Shown here: positions 51,701 through 59,542 of the stretch, in pieces
Layout of the letters: each line of letters begins with the position of its first letter
How positions within the stretch are numbered: the first letter of the stretch is position 1
Assembly (NCBI GenBank): GCA_035476575.1
Contig: DATILL010000006.1
Coordinates: 1 to 64,000, forward strand
Direction: 5' to 3'
Source: DATILL01 sp035476575
GTDB lineage: Bacteria > Actinomycetota > Actinomycetes > Mycobacteriales > JACQDL01
DNA length: 64,000 nt
Made by a program: the position numbers and the translations under genes
The notes under the pieces: generated by a model
The model's database searches: none
What the model was told of the DNA's origin: nothing
What the model saw: the letters and a program-made list of their open reading frames with translations, nothing else

Positions 51701-52825
51701 GCGGGCCAGGATCACCCGGCTGGTCGTGGCCCCCGGCGCCGGGTTGACCCATGCCTCCACCGTCTGCAGCCCCAGGCCCTGCCCCGACATCACGATGAAC
51801 GTGCTCGTGCCGTCGAACCGCAGCGCCGTGCCGGCGCGGTCGGTGGACATCGGGACCGGCACCAGCGGCTTCTTGGTGAACGGGTCGTCGCCCGGCTGGC
51901 GCTCCAGCACCGACCTGGCGAACCGCGGATCCGGGCTGGTGTAGAACTGGGTGCCGGCGACGTTGAACAGGCCGTCCTCGCCCCGCTCCACGTTCAACGC
52001 CTCGATGCGCCCGGTCTTGTCGTTGGCCGCGAAGAACTGCCAGCGGAACAGCCCGTCGACCTGGGTCGGCAGCAGCAGCACGGTGAACCTGCCGCCGCTG
52101 ATCTCGCGGACGAACGACAGCGCGTGGGTGGGCTCGTAGAAGGCGTTGCCGTCCATGTCCCTGGTGCCCAGCCCGTCGCTGGCCGAGGCCGGTGTGGTTC
52201 GGCTGCGGCTGCGCTGGTAGCGCACCTCCAGCACCGGCCTCAGTTGCGCGCCGGCCAGCACGTACCGGTCGCACAGCACGGTCTTGGACACCAGCGGGAC
52301 CTTCGCGGCGCCCTGCTTGGCCCAGTCGGTGTCCGGACGGGCGAGGTTCCCCGAGACGCCACCGGCCGTCAGCTTCCACACGTTGTCCGCGTCGTCGACG
52401 GCGACCGCCTGGCGGAAGACCAGCAGGTACCGGCCGTCGGAGACAACCTGGAACGGCGCCTGAGCACCCAGCCGAGCCGTGGTGGACAGGAACGGATCGG
52501 TCTCACCGGGCTGGACCACGCCGGACAGCTCCGCCCGGCCGCCCCACTTGACCATCGGCATGCGCGTCAGCTCCGCCGTGTCACCGGTCGTGGGCATCAC
52601 GTCAACGAGCTCGGCGGGGAACGCCAGCTCGGTGGGGTTGTCGGCCCAGTAGGCGCTGTCGATCTCACCCTTGGACCGGCTGGCCGCCTCCAGGTTCAGC
52701 ACGCTGTAGTAGATGCGCCGCCGATCGTCCATCGCGAACGCCACCGTCGTGCCCTGGTGACGCACCGACGTCGTGTACCTGTAGTTCCTGTCGCTGTACA
52801 CCCTGAGCAGCTGCTTGCTGGCCAT
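45743..52825 (-). CDS. Giant multi-LamG protein (2360 aa) with a beta-rich C-terminal region
   Basis: A single intact frame of 2360 residues from ATG 52825 behind GAGGCGG. No signal peptide is seen (MASKQLLRVYSDRNYRY). LamG-like jelly-rolls begin near residues ~330 (ALRFDGTSTFIVMSG...GTIDEVRVWSQPR), ~1045, ~1118 (LSFDGASDYLDCG...MDEVRIWGRAR) and ~1360 (RFDGTSWLDAGNASDLN...LSEVRIWNVVR). A further one ends in GTLDEIRVWQTAR. A helical segment lies at ~650-790 (SAAQQEVRLAQGKLSEDQRL; VLADKQAALAALTDRM). From ~1810 the protein is beta-rich, with a Ser/Gly/Thr stretch at ~2120-2150 (TATFGASAKLEGGGISSKF) like a pore-former insertion loop. The C-terminus has an ANLANLANL repeat. Function is unknown; a surface or toxin-like role is inference. 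Confidence 0.75.
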   Translation of the reverse strand: MASKQLLRVYSDRNYRYTTSVRHQGTTVAFAMDDRRRIYYSVLNLEAASRSKGEIDSAYWADNPTELAFPAELVDVMPTTGDTAELTRMPMVKWGGRAELSGVVQPGETDPFLSTTARLGAQAPFQVVSDGRYLLVFRQAVAVDDADNVWKLTAGGVSGNLARPDTDWAKQGAAKVPLVSKTVLCDRYVLAGAQLRPVLEVRYQRSRSRTTPASASDGLGTRDMDGNAFYEPTHALSFVREISGGRFTVLLLPTQVDGLFRWQFFAANDKTGRIEALNVERGEDGLFNVAGTQFYTSPDPRFARSVLERQPGDDPFTKKPLVPVPMSTDRAGTALRFDGTSTFIVMSGQGLGLQTVEAWVNPAPGATTSRVILARRDISGKELYRLGLDAKGALVLKVGTAAPLASPDPLPAGRDTHVAAVLDGTTASLYLNGTAVASRAVPYTPAADQLAFISIGASQVPKAGYRDFFSGTIDEVRVWSQPRPARDLARDQARRLAGVEPGLAAYYRFDEGSGTTVRDHTDSPREGSLSGTVEWVASTAPVGDSPGLSRESFTFEGRSVVSGLASVLYSQQEDVATGYAEQPQPSKRQARVLLACATTGPTPGGVADRPYLAALDVAVASDGRLALLPQRIALSAVNLPAASKQTEAISAAQQEVRLAQGKLSEDQRLADAMPQTLETLGMVGPALDKQLRDNGWLPGLLYGLNPRWQELVMFYEGSALRLIEELVRQQDAQGRLGAERLVLADKQAALAALTDRMQGGDEVALPMPWVATDRLGLSVLGGVLTFAWTKDTPVLLESTTGDVALYFRGGDEQFFAAYYDVRVSRLVKEIPLKTGRLRLTSRDTGLNLPDLDVVVSDGPDAARCTVVVTCTQGGQTSRETFTKVPRRADHYAAVLNGTPPVGVLLGTVAKAQGDSVVLAAPLTGQLAAGTPVAVGQTVCAVRSTPAPDQLILTESLASPPSAGTEVRAVVYDYTWATASRPGVRLNRGSLLVAADIAFARDLVAAATGTATSAESAAALDLVPNGTAAGKVAGEGCHWHSNAPGRAFAFDGLTQRLTLPAAQLTRAAMPGDLTVEAWANPTFAGPRARIVQANIPAAQDTTAAQYTLGVADAQFQTALSFDGASDYLDCGTKLALAGTDFTVELWARRPSAGRMDYLLTQNTQNQTAGKSLHIGFRETNQFTFDFWGDGMNTAAPSDSRWHHWACTYERATGDRVIYRDGQEVLRGRAKGQYTGSGQLVLGAIPVAGSVSKAKVEMDEVRIWGRARTGEEVRTDYSRRLTGQEAGLLAYWSFPGRQTSDLSKHGHDATPSGNPKVVVSGVRGYQILAAVGDQLVRSRDTFPTGQWDHLAVAFTQNWATRFDGTSWLDAGNASDLNLVGALTIVAFVKLDTLGVWHGVVSKGVIESSGAAQTVPYALYVQPEGELALMYESGGTLIQHRSTTKLQAGVFYKVGVTRKPTSTGFDIRFSINGRSDDAIHASHSGPQPAGNDAPVEIGRCRWGLTPEGLHGLRGVLSEVRIWNVVRDPAQIGAAITTHAEGLVAQWQFPEHAGNITADSTEAHPARLHGGVRWVKSPDPAGNRFALYHNGDPTAADLMGSSGIWGPDQVTIGGRATAAGGLDEAFNGTLDEIRVWQTARTEEQILDHLFTRLHGEAKTDDLVAYYPFDADSTVAGTTMQLLDRGLRGLHLAPPAAAQAPQVVVSTAPISPDSAEVRSALTGVRTAFNQPIGAAPGVTEYADIQRLPGRGIRGVLKRCYTYQQGGRWHLVTGYKIGTLLSEWVGQAQFDPQLIGYIEGAPPVPSENLVIKPGDGDYKDTAKVTFEQADEVTNTLSSSRENSMETAAKVTYDFEGKFKAHLVVAPLGFGTANPVTEVTVAVNASIGMEYSNAWSSDTQVSEGRNLTRASSVALTGSWEDPNKQANPVVGRRWVPANLGFAVVQSDTADVYALRLEHNRALVAYRMVPNPDIPRDWNLIKFKINPRYTKQGTLDGVIGNGLNGRPFPDPDYPDAGGGVQFSYYKPREAYALKRRIERQEQQLRGFYESVSTETHAADPTFERANKVLADMGGPRLDRDTGRGDTAAAGARAIQAAARRNLANTYLWTAEGGYFAETTSTTDVVTQTTAGKYSVKGTATFGASAKLEGGGISSKFGFELSMSGGSSVTRTRKKESKQTFKIDVSCTGGQDLLRYVDGKLVYEADGTPKTVPGRVDAYRFMTFYLDTTKDNFDDFFGKVVDPDWLATDPQAASLRQANQTNQKPPCWRILHRVTFVSRLLDPDAGKLQKEMRAAGLRSDYDLITKLGPHVTANPANLANLANLTAATTEAVTTHLYPLTPYIADITKLLADYLGVPANPTAPAITPGR

Positions 52826-53559
52826 TCCGCCTCACCCATACCCGAACCGACGCTGGACCGGAGACCCCAAGACCCGACGGAACGCCAAGACACTCGGACG
52901 CCAAACTGCGGACGCGGGTCCCGAACTCGAATTCACCAGGAAACCCACTACGGCAGCCGCAGCCTCCCACCACCCCCCGGAGAATTAAACGAGCCCGATT
53001 CGGGTACGCAGACCAGCCACCCGGCGGCTATCCGCTGCACCGGCACCAGCCAATGCGACACCACGCGGCACATTCACAGCGCGGCCAGCCGCACAAACTC
53101 CAGACGGCGGGCGAACACAAGCCAGCGCACCGGGCACCCGCCGAGCCGTGCAGGCAAGCAGGCAACATCTCCGGCACGAGATCCGCGGCCGGGCAACCTC
53201 AGGGAGCTCCGGCCACCTCCTGGGTCAACAAAAAGCGGCAGAAAGACAGACGGGCGGCGAACGGGACATCGTCCCCCCTAAGAGGCGCCGAAGATCGCCT
53301 ACCTCACCCGCGCACCTGTGTGCACAGCGGCAGGCGCACACAATACTGTCCTGCACCGCCCGTTCCCGCAAGGTGAAAATCTCAACCGCTATTAGACATC
53401 GCAGCAGAACCCCACCACCGGTGGACACGCCACGCACCGCAACGCGGCCACTATCAGATCTTGTTCCGCCGGAGCGCACTGCAACCCGGCCAGCCAGGAC
53501 GAAGCACATCATCAATGCGTCAGCGCCGGACGGCTGTAGCCACGGCACGCCGTACCCGG
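52826..53559. other. Gene-free stretch upstream of the LamG gene
   Basis: About 730 bp with lower GC and no convincing frame on either strand. It should contain the promoter of the giant gene, but no motif stands out. Confidence 0.45.
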
Positions 53560-53979
53560 TCCAGACAGTGGACCTGCACAGACGCTCCGTCACGCCCTAC
53601 CAGGGGTGGGCGAACCCAGAGTGGCAGCCTGCGCGCGGGGGAGATCCGCAACGGCGACCCGGCGAACGTCGTCTGGCTCGATCCACACCCGGGACGCCGG
53701 CAACCCATCCGGATGGCCCGCCCCTATGTGCGCGCCCTGTGGAAGCAAACCCTGCGGGATGAGCTGCGGCGGTCCACGACCGCGACGGCCGGACCGGGCC
53801 GGTCGAGATGGATGTCGCGATCACCACCGGGCCGGGTCGGGCCGGAGCTGGGCGAACCTCTGGAAGCCGCTGCTGGACTCCTTCGGCCCCGCGCTCGGCG
53901 AGGACCTGACCCGGCTGTTCAACCCCTACGACGACCGCGTCACCAGACTCGGCCTGCACCTCCCTACCACCCAGCCACA
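53560..53979 (+). pseudogene. Frameshifted small gene of unknown function
   Basis: Coding-like text moves between frames: EIRNGDPANVVWLDPHPGRR and MARPYVRALWKQTLRDELRR, then TGPVEMDVAITTGPGR, then SWANLWKPLLDSFGPALGEDLTRLFNPYDDRVTRLGLH. At least two shifts (near 53775 and 53845) are needed to join them. The ending resembles short actinobacterial conserved hypothetical proteins with WKPLxDxxGPxLGED. No function can be given. Confidence 0.45.
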
Positions 53980-54002
53980 CGAACAGGTTCGATCATGCTC
54001 CG

Positions 54003-54524
54003 TCAGCGGACGACGACGAACAGCCGGTATCCGCTCTGGCTCCCGGTGCATCGGGTGGCCTCGCCGCAGGCCGTCCGGCGGGCGGTGACAACCGCGCGTC
54101 CGGCGGTGGCAGCGTGGAAGGTTGCGGTCACAGTTCCGCAGCCAAGGTGGGGAACGCAGCCGGACGCACCGGGAGCAGGCGCGATGGTCACCGGATGTCC
54201 GTCGACGCGTAACGCCGTGGGTGCCGTCAACCCGCCAAACCGCCAGTAGGTGCCGCTCAACTGGACGACGAGACGCTTCCCGAGCGTGAGCGTGACCGTG
54301 TGGCCGTTGTCCGCGTCGCCGGCCACCAGCGTGCCGGCGATCGGGCCGGACCCGGGCATGGCCGGGGTGGACACGACCGGAGGCGCCGGCTGAGCCGAGG
54401 TCACCTCGGGCCCGGCTACCCCCCGCGGCTGGGCCGCCGTACACCCGGCGAGCAGGAGCACACCGAGCACCAGCGCGCACCCCACCGCGCTGCGGGCCGG
54501 CGCCCGCCACAGGTCCACTGCCAT
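54003..54524 (-). CDS. Lipoprotein with a chagasin-like (I42) domain
   Basis: 173 residues from ATG 54524 behind GGGGGGC. The signal sequence ends in a lipobox, VLGVLLLAGC, so the Cys should be lipidated and the protein anchored outside the membrane. After a Pro-rich linker comes a ~100-residue beta domain: TVTLTLGKRLVVQLSGTYWRFGG...GCGTVTATFHAATAGRAVVTARRTACG...SGYRLFVVVR. This resembles chagasin-type cysteine protease inhibitors (I42) and related beta-sandwich proteins. The GxxGxxP loops of true inhibitors are not clear, so inhibition is uncertain. It is divergent from the DUF427 gene. Confidence 0.65.
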   Translation of the reverse strand: MAVDLWRAPARSAVGCALVLGVLLLAGCTAAQPRGVAGPEVTSAQPAPPVVSTPAMPGSGPIAGTLVAGDADNGHTVTLTLGKRLVVQLSGTYWRFGGLTAPTALRVDGHPVTIAPAPGASGCVPHLGCGTVTATFHAATAGRAVVTARRTACGEATRCTGSQSGYRLFVVVR

Positions 54525-54643
54525 GATCGTGCCCCCCAGATTTCGTCGCGGCTGCTGTGCCGACCGCCGTCCCGCATCGTTCCACACGCCGGGATGGGTC
54601 ATCGCCGGTTCGCCGATATGGAGTGATGAGGGAAAATGACACC

Positions 54644-54928
54644 ATGGCTACCGCACGGTGGAATGGCGTCGTGATCGCCACGAGCGACACGACCGAGATC
54701 GTCGAAGGCAACCACTACTTCCCCGCCGCCTCAGTTGACTGGACCCACCTGCGGCCGTCCGAGACACACACCTTCTGCGGCTGGAAGGGCACCGCCTCGT
54801 ACTACACGATCGAGGTCGACGGGCAACGCAACGAGGACGCCGCCTGGTGCTACCCCGAGCCCATGGCCGCCGCCGCGCGGATCAAGGACCATGTGGCGTT
54901 CTGGCGCGGCGTCGAGGTGACCGCCTGA
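54644..54928 (+). CDS. DUF427 domain protein
   Basis: 94 residues from ATG 54644 (ATG 54626 in the same frame is possible). The sequence matches DUF427 throughout: ARWNGVVIATSDTTEIVEGNHYFP, LRPSETHTFCGWKGTASYYTIEV and AAWCYPEPMAAAARIKDHVAFW. It is a compact single-domain beta protein common in actinobacteria with no proven biochemical role. Nothing is unusual in its length or sequence. It ends 46 bp before the convergent aminotransferase gene. Confidence 0.85.
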   Translation: MATARWNGVVIATSDTTEIVEGNHYFPAASVDWTHLRPSETHTFCGWKGTASYYTIEVDGQRNEDAAWCYPEPMAAAARIKDHVAFWRGVEVTA

Positions 54929-54974
54929 CGCCGGGTAAGGCAGGCCCGGCCCGGCGAGGCAGCGCTGGCCTGGC

Positions 54975-56684
54975 CTAGGCCAGGCATCCGGGCGGCAGCG
55001 GGAACCACCGCAGCCGCTCGAACTCCTCCGCCAGCCCGGTCACCCCGTCGTCGAGCCGGTCCGGCCGGGCTGCCAGCAACGCCCGGGCCTGGTCCAGGTA
55101 GCCGGCCAGGGCGTCCTCCCCCACCTGCTGCCGCCGTCCGGGACAGCGCAGCCGCCCCGCCTCGTCGTAACCTACGTCGGCCAGCCGCAGCGGCGGCTCC
55201 GCCGTGCCGTACCGGTGCCGCCACAGCCCGGTATGTGGATCAAAGCGGTAGTCCGGCAGCAGCCGGTAGCCCTCCCGGGCGACCAGGTCCACGGCGTCGA
55301 TGAGGTAGTCGCACACCGTGTCGGAGATGAAGTAGTTGAAGTTGACCCGCACCCAGCCCGGCTTGATCCCCTCGCAGCCCAGTCCATCACAGCCCAGGCT
55401 GATCTCGTTCTGGAACGCCCGCGACCGCTCGGCGACGATGGTCAGCAACCGGTGCCCGTACGGTCCAGCGCATGAGCACCCGCCGCGCGACTGGATCCCG
55501 AGCAGGTCGTTCAGCACCGCCACCGCGAAGTTGTGATGCAGGTACCGCGCGCCGTGCCGGATCCGGAACGAGACGATCGACAGCCGCGGGGCGTCCCGGC
55601 TGCCGAGGATGTCGATGTTCGGGTTGTCCTGCCAGCGGTCCAGGGCGCGCCGCCACAGCCGCTCCTCGCGGGCCTGGATCAGCTCCGTGCCGACCGCCTG
55701 CTTGAGCCCGAAGACCAGCCCGGCCCGGATCGACTCGATGATCGCCGGCGTCCCGCCCTCCTCCCGGACCACCGGATCGTCGAGGTACCGGTGGCCAACC
55801 GGGTCGACAAACATGACCGTGCCACCGCCGGGCACGGTGGGCACCGCGTTGCGCACCAGCTCCCGGCGTACGACGAGCACGCCCGGGGTCTGCGGCCCGC
55901 CGACGAACTTGTGCGGCGAGAGGAACACGGCGTCCTTGTGGTCGCCCCGGCCGGGCGCGCTTTCCGCCACCCGGATCGGCGCGTACGGCGCCGCCGCGGC
56001 GTAGTCCCAGAAGGACAGCGCACCGTGCGCATGCAGCAGCGCGGCGATCCGTTCGGTGTCGGACAGGATGCCGGTGACGTTGGAGGCCGCCGAGAAGCTG
56101 CCGATCCGCAGCGGCCGGCCGGCGTACCGGATGAGCTGGGTGCGCAGCTCGGCCTCGTCGATGTGGCCGTCCGGGCTGGCGCCGATCACGACGACGTCGG
56201 CGATCGACTCCCGCCACGGCAGCTCGTTGGAGTGGTGCTCGTACGGCCCGACGAAGACGACCGGCCGCTGCTCGAGCGGGATGGCGTCGAGCAGCCGGTG
56301 CCGCTCGGCCAGCCCGGACGGCAGCCGCAGCTCCAGGATGCCGATCAGCTTGTTGACCGCCGCCGTGGCGCCCGAGCCGGTGAAGATGACCAGGTCGTCG
56401 TCGGTGCCGCCGACCGCGTCCCGGATGATCCGGCGGGCGTCCTCGCGCAACCGCGTCGTCTGCAGGCCGGTGCCGGAGCTCTCGGTGTGGGTGTTGGCGT
56501 AGCGGGGCAGCACCTGGTCGTGGATGAAGTCCTCGATAAAGTCCAGCGACCGGCCGGAGGCGGTGTAGTCGGCGTAGGTGATCCGCCGCGGGCCGTACGG
56601 GCCGGGCAGCACCTCGTCGTCGCCGATGATCCCGCGCCGGATCCGCTCCAGCAGCGGGGAGGTGAGTTCGGTCTCGGTGCGCAC
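54975..56684 (-). CDS. Class V aminotransferase / cysteine desulfurase-like PLP enzyme
   Basis: About 569 residues from GTG 56684, chosen because GGGAGG lies 5 bp upstream (GTG 56690 overlaps that site). GPRRITYADYTASGRSLDFIEDF opens the fold. Next come VIFTGSGATAAVNKLIGIL, GPYEHHSNELPWRES, and the Schiff-base Lys in AVFLSPHKFVGGPQTPGVLV. GIQSRGGCSCAGPYGHR holds a cysteine-rich loop where desulfurases keep the catalytic Cys. Length exceeds the usual ~400 residues by a ~150-residue C-terminal part (YFISDTVCDYLIDAVDLVAREGYRLLPDY...). These long forms are widespread but poorly characterised; selenocysteine- or cysteine-related chemistry is possible. It is divergent from the NmrA-like gene, 70 bp away. 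Confidence 0.8.
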   Translation of the reverse strand: MRTETELTSPLLERIRRGIIGDDEVLPGPYGPRRITYADYTASGRSLDFIEDFIHDQVLPRYANTHTESSGTGLQTTRLREDARRIIRDAVGGTDDDLVIFTGSGATAAVNKLIGILELRLPSGLAERHRLLDAIPLEQRPVVFVGPYEHHSNELPWRESIADVVVIGASPDGHIDEAELRTQLIRYAGRPLRIGSFSAASNVTGILSDTERIAALLHAHGALSFWDYAAAAPYAPIRVAESAPGRGDHKDAVFLSPHKFVGGPQTPGVLVVRRELVRNAVPTVPGGGTVMFVDPVGHRYLDDPVVREEGGTPAIIESIRAGLVFGLKQAVGTELIQAREERLWRRALDRWQDNPNIDILGSRDAPRLSIVSFRIRHGARYLHHNFAVAVLNDLLGIQSRGGCSCAGPYGHRLLTIVAERSRAFQNEISLGCDGLGCEGIKPGWVRVNFNYFISDTVCDYLIDAVDLVAREGYRLLPDYRFDPHTGLWRHRYGTAEPPLRLADVGYDEAGRLRCPGRRQQVGEDALAGYLDQARALLAARPDRLDDGVTGLAEEFERLRWFPLPPGCLA

Positions 56685-56754
56685 GGTCACCTCCCATCGG
56701 ATCCCGTCAGCCGTAGGGTAGCTCGGCTGGAACCTCTACGGCGGGGAGCCGCAC

Positions 56755-57543
56755 ATGCGCCCGATCCTGGTCACCGGCGGCACCGGCACGCTCGGCCGGG
56801 TGGTGGTCGGGGGGCTGGTCGAGGCCGGGCGTGAGGTGCGGGTGGTGAGCCGGCAGCCGCGGCCGGGGGGTGGTTCGGCGGCCGTGACCTCGCTGGCCGT
56901 CGACCTGCGCGGCGGCGGGGCCGGCAGTGGGGGCGGCGGCGGTGCGGGGGTCGACGCGGCCGTCGCGGGCGTGGACACGATCATCCACTGCGCTACGTCG
57001 CCCCGGGGCGACGTCGAGCTGTCCCGGCACCTGGCCGAGGCGGCGCGGCGGGCCGGGGTGGGGCACCTGGTGTACATCTCAATCGTCGGCGTGGACCGGG
57101 TGCCGCTGGGCTACTACCGGGCCAAGCTGGCGGTCGAGCGGCTGGTCGAGGCGTCCGGCCTGGGCTGGACGATCCTGCGGACCACCCAGTTTCACGATCT
57201 GGTGCTGCGACTGTTCGGGCTGGCGGCGAGGCTGCCGGTCATGCTGGTGCCCGGTGGGGTCAGCGTGCAGCCGGTCGACGTACGCGAGGTGGCCGCGCGG
57301 CTGGTGGAGCTGGCGCTGGGGCCGCCCGCCGGCCGGGTGCCCGACATGGGCGGTCCGCAGGTGCGCGCCGCCGCCGACCTAGCCCGGGCGTACCTGCGGG
57401 CCAGCGGCCGGCGCCGGCTCGTGCTGCCGGTGCGGCTGCCCGGCGCGACCTTTGCCGCCTACCGGGCCGGCGGCCACCTCACCCCCGACCATGCCGCCGG
57501 CCGCACCACCTTCGAGGAGTTCCTCGAAGCCCGGACGGCGTAG
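56755..57543 (+). CDS. NmrA-like NAD(P)-binding reductase (atypical SDR)
   Basis: 262 residues from ATG 56755 behind GGGGAG. MRPILVTGGTGTLGRVVVGGLVEAG is the NAD(P)-binding GxxGxxG start. The middle shows VDTIIHCATSPRGDVELSRHLAEAA and HLVYISIVGVDRVPLGYYRAKLAVERLVEASGLGWTILRTTQFH. That is the NmrA/atypical SDR pattern with YxxxK replaced by the typical YYRAK. A glycine-rich insert (GGGAGSGGGGGAG) lies near residue 55. It is a cytoplasmic single-domain protein; the substrate is unknown. It ends directly against the convergent RloB stop with no gap. Confidence 0.8.
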   Translation: MRPILVTGGTGTLGRVVVGGLVEAGREVRVVSRQPRPGGGSAAVTSLAVDLRGGGAGSGGGGGAGVDAAVAGVDTIIHCATSPRGDVELSRHLAEAARRAGVGHLVYISIVGVDRVPLGYYRAKLAVERLVEASGLGWTILRTTQFHDLVLRLFGLAARLPVMLVPGGVSVQPVDVREVAARLVELALGPPAGRVPDMGGPQVRAAADLARAYLRASGRRRLVLPVRLPGATFAAYRAGGHLTPDHAAGRTTFEEFLEARTA

Positions 57544-58152
57544 TCAGTAGCCCACGCCGAGGAAGTCGACGAGCGCCCATACGGTGGTGTTGGGATCACG
57601 ACTCGACGGCAACACGTTCTCGTCCTTCTCGTGCTGCGCCGCAATGCGCTGTGCCCGGTCACGTGCCGTGGTGTACATGCCGATCAGGTCGTCAAGGCTG
57701 AACCGTTTCCCGGCCGCCGCGTATGGTTTCAGCCTTTCGACTGCGTGAGAGCACCTGCCCGCCATCTGCGCGCCGCAGTCCACGTAGTGGAGCAGCACCC
57801 AGAACTCGAAGCACGGATGAGAGAAGGCCACCCGCACGCCTGCTTCCTCGGCCTGGCGAGTCAGCGTGTCGATGCCAGGGTGCTGGTCCCGGTCGAACAT
57901 GCACCATACGGCTGGCCATTCCTCGGGTGGCAGACCCTCCTTCTCTGCGGACCGGTCTCCGGCCCGCTTGTGTTCGACCGCGAGCGGGACGATCCTTTCT
58001 GGACCACCATGCTCGTTGTGCACCTTCACCGCGAACGTCCGCTGGCGACGCTTGAGCTGATCCACGTACTCCGGTTCGGTCACCTTTCCCTCGGTGAACA
58101 CGTAGACCTCGCGGCGGCGCTCTCGGCGTGGCCTGCGGCGTGCAGCAGCCAT
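57544..58152 (-). CDS. rloB: RloB-like Toprim-fold putative nuclease
   Basis: 202 residues. A basic N-terminus (RRRPRRERRREVYVFTEGKVTEPEYVDQLKRR) contains the RloB TEGxxTExxY motif. WCMFDRDQHPGIDTL gives the acidic DRDQH pair, and VAFSHPCFEFWVLLHY the conserved S/N-HPCFExWLLLH motif. RloB proteins are Toprim-like and paired with a RloA ATPase. Comparable ATPase/Toprim pairs (for example AriA/AriB of PARIS) act in phage defence, so this pair is a defence candidate. Its ATG overlaps the RloA stop (TGATG), so the two are translated together. Confidence 0.8.
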   Translation of the reverse strand: MAAARRRPRRERRREVYVFTEGKVTEPEYVDQLKRRQRTFAVKVHNEHGGPERIVPLAVEHKRAGDRSAEKEGLPPEEWPAVWCMFDRDQHPGIDTLTRQAEEAGVRVAFSHPCFEFWVLLHYVDCGAQMAGRCSHAVERLKPYAAAGKRFSLDDLIGMYTTARDRAQRIAAQHEKDENVLPSSRDPNTTVWALVDFLGVGY

Positions 58153-59411
58153 CAGGCCGGCGCCTCGTCACGCCGTGCTTGCAACAACACCCGGCCCAGC
58201 TCGCCGGGGCTGAGCCCGGGGGTGGCGCCGTAGCGGCCGGCCAGGTAGCCCCGCTCGACGTTCTCACCCTTGCGCGGTTTCAACTCGGCCAACGAGTACA
58301 GCTCGGTGGTGCCGGTCTGGTCTTTTTCGGTGAACCAGATCTGGTCGCGGTCAAGCAGCGGTGACCCGAACTGTGCGCCCAGCATCGTGACGTCGTGCGA
58401 GGCGAACAGCAACTGAGCCCTGTGCGTGTTGACCGCCGGGTCCTGGAACATCCGGATCACCTCGGCCGCGAGCTCCGGGTGCAGGCTGGCATCCAGCTCG
58501 TCGACGACCAGGACGCCGCCCAAGGAGAGAACAGGCAGCAGCACCTGCAACAGATGCGCCCATGACAGGGTGCCTTCGGACTCCGCACTGAGCGGCAACA
58601 ATGCGTCGCCGTCCGCGCCCAAATGCCGAAAATAGACTTCGCGACGGGGAATGATGCCGCTCGTAGATCCCTCGAAACTTTCGGTATCGACCAGCTCGGC
58701 ACCTACTATGCCAAGATCGGCGCGGCGTATCAGTGCAGTGGCCAATCCGGCGTATCGGCCCTCGAACAACCGACGCAGCGGCATGCGCAGCATCGGCAGT
58801 CGGGTCGGACCCGGGCGGGGACGTCGGATACCGCGCAGCCACTGCGCGACCGGCGAAAGCTGTGGATGACGCAGTGACATGCCGAGGGACAGGAACGGCG
58901 CCTCCGGCCGTACCAGGTCCGACAACAGGCTCTTGGCGCCGCGCAGGTAATCACCGGGAAATCGAAACGGCTCTGCGGCCGATGCGTCCCGCTCGAACCA
59001 CACCTGACGCCGGCCCAGCGGGAATGCGTGCAGCCACTCGCGGACCACCCCGCCGTCGTCCTGTTCCAGACCGTATCCGTAGCGAACCCCGGCGAGCAGG
59101 AACTCGACCTCGAACAGGGTGGGAGCCTCCCTGCTCGTGGAGTCAAGCAGGAACGGGTCAGGGCGTGGCTCCTGCTCGCGACGCGGGAGCCACGTGGCGC
59201 GGTCGGCCAGCTCCACCAGCGCCGCCAGCACGTTGGACTTCCCGGACGCGTTGGGTCCATAGATCCCGACAGCCGGCAGCACCCGGGTCATGCCGTGTGG
59301 CTGGGTGGCGACATCGACGCCGGTCCGTTCGTTCAGCGCGGTCGCGAGGAAGGACAGCTCCTGCCTGGCCCGGATCGAGCGGAAGTTTCCGACACTGAAC
59401 TTGAGCAGCAT
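58152..59411 (-). CDS. rloA: RloA-like AAA ATPase (ABC/SMC-type)
   Basis: 419 residues from ATG 59411 behind GGGAGG. MLLKFSVGNFRSIRARQELSFLATAL is the typical first strand of AAA_15/AAA_21 ATPases. Walker A is VGIYGPNASGKSNVLAAL (~50). The late block contains SAESEGTLSWAHLLQVLLPVL (signature-like), GGVLVVDELDASLHPELAAEVI (Walker B) and LLFASHDVTML (switch His). The middle is the usual helical insertion. It is first in an operon with RloB and likely licenses its nuclease. A 14-bp perfect palindrome lies 41 bp upstream. No methyltransferase or restriction gene is adjacent. Confidence 0.85.
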   Translation of the reverse strand: MLLKFSVGNFRSIRARQELSFLATALNERTGVDVATQPHGMTRVLPAVGIYGPNASGKSNVLAALVELADRATWLPRREQEPRPDPFLLDSTSREAPTLFEVEFLLAGVRYGYGLEQDDGGVVREWLHAFPLGRRQVWFERDASAAEPFRFPGDYLRGAKSLLSDLVRPEAPFLSLGMSLRHPQLSPVAQWLRGIRRPRPGPTRLPMLRMPLRRLFEGRYAGLATALIRRADLGIVGAELVDTESFEGSTSGIIPRREVYFRHLGADGDALLPLSAESEGTLSWAHLLQVLLPVLSLGGVLVVDELDASLHPELAAEVIRMFQDPAVNTHRAQLLFASHDVTMLGAQFGSPLLDRDQIWFTEKDQTGTTELYSLAELKPRKGENVERGYLAGRYGATPGLSPGELGRVLLQARRDEAPA

Positions 59412-59451
59412 GATCGCCTCCCTGACGCCATGATCCTAGGCCTCAGGAGTC

Positions 59452-59465
59452 GATCTGCGCAGATC
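59452..59465. promoter_or_regulatory. Perfect palindrome upstream of rloAB
   Basis: GATCTGCGCAGATC is a 14-bp perfect palindrome centred ~47 bp before the rloA start. It is a candidate operator, though no regulator gene is adjacent. Confidence 0.45.
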
Positions 59466-59542
59466 TTGGTCGCAGAACCTGTTATGCCGGCATCTCAGGA
59501 TGCGGCGGACTATCCGGTCCACTTGCGATTTTCACAAGTGAT

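Noticed and set aside
46973..53281. 2102-aa plus-strand frame opposite the LamG gene
   Set aside because: Its composition (Arg, Gly, His, Pro repeats) is that of antisense reading of a high-GC gene; the minus strand carries recognisable LamG domains.
54975..56684. Naming the class V enzyme as SufS or IscS
   Set aside because: The length, the long C-terminal part and the absence of suf/isc neighbours do not support a specific symbol.
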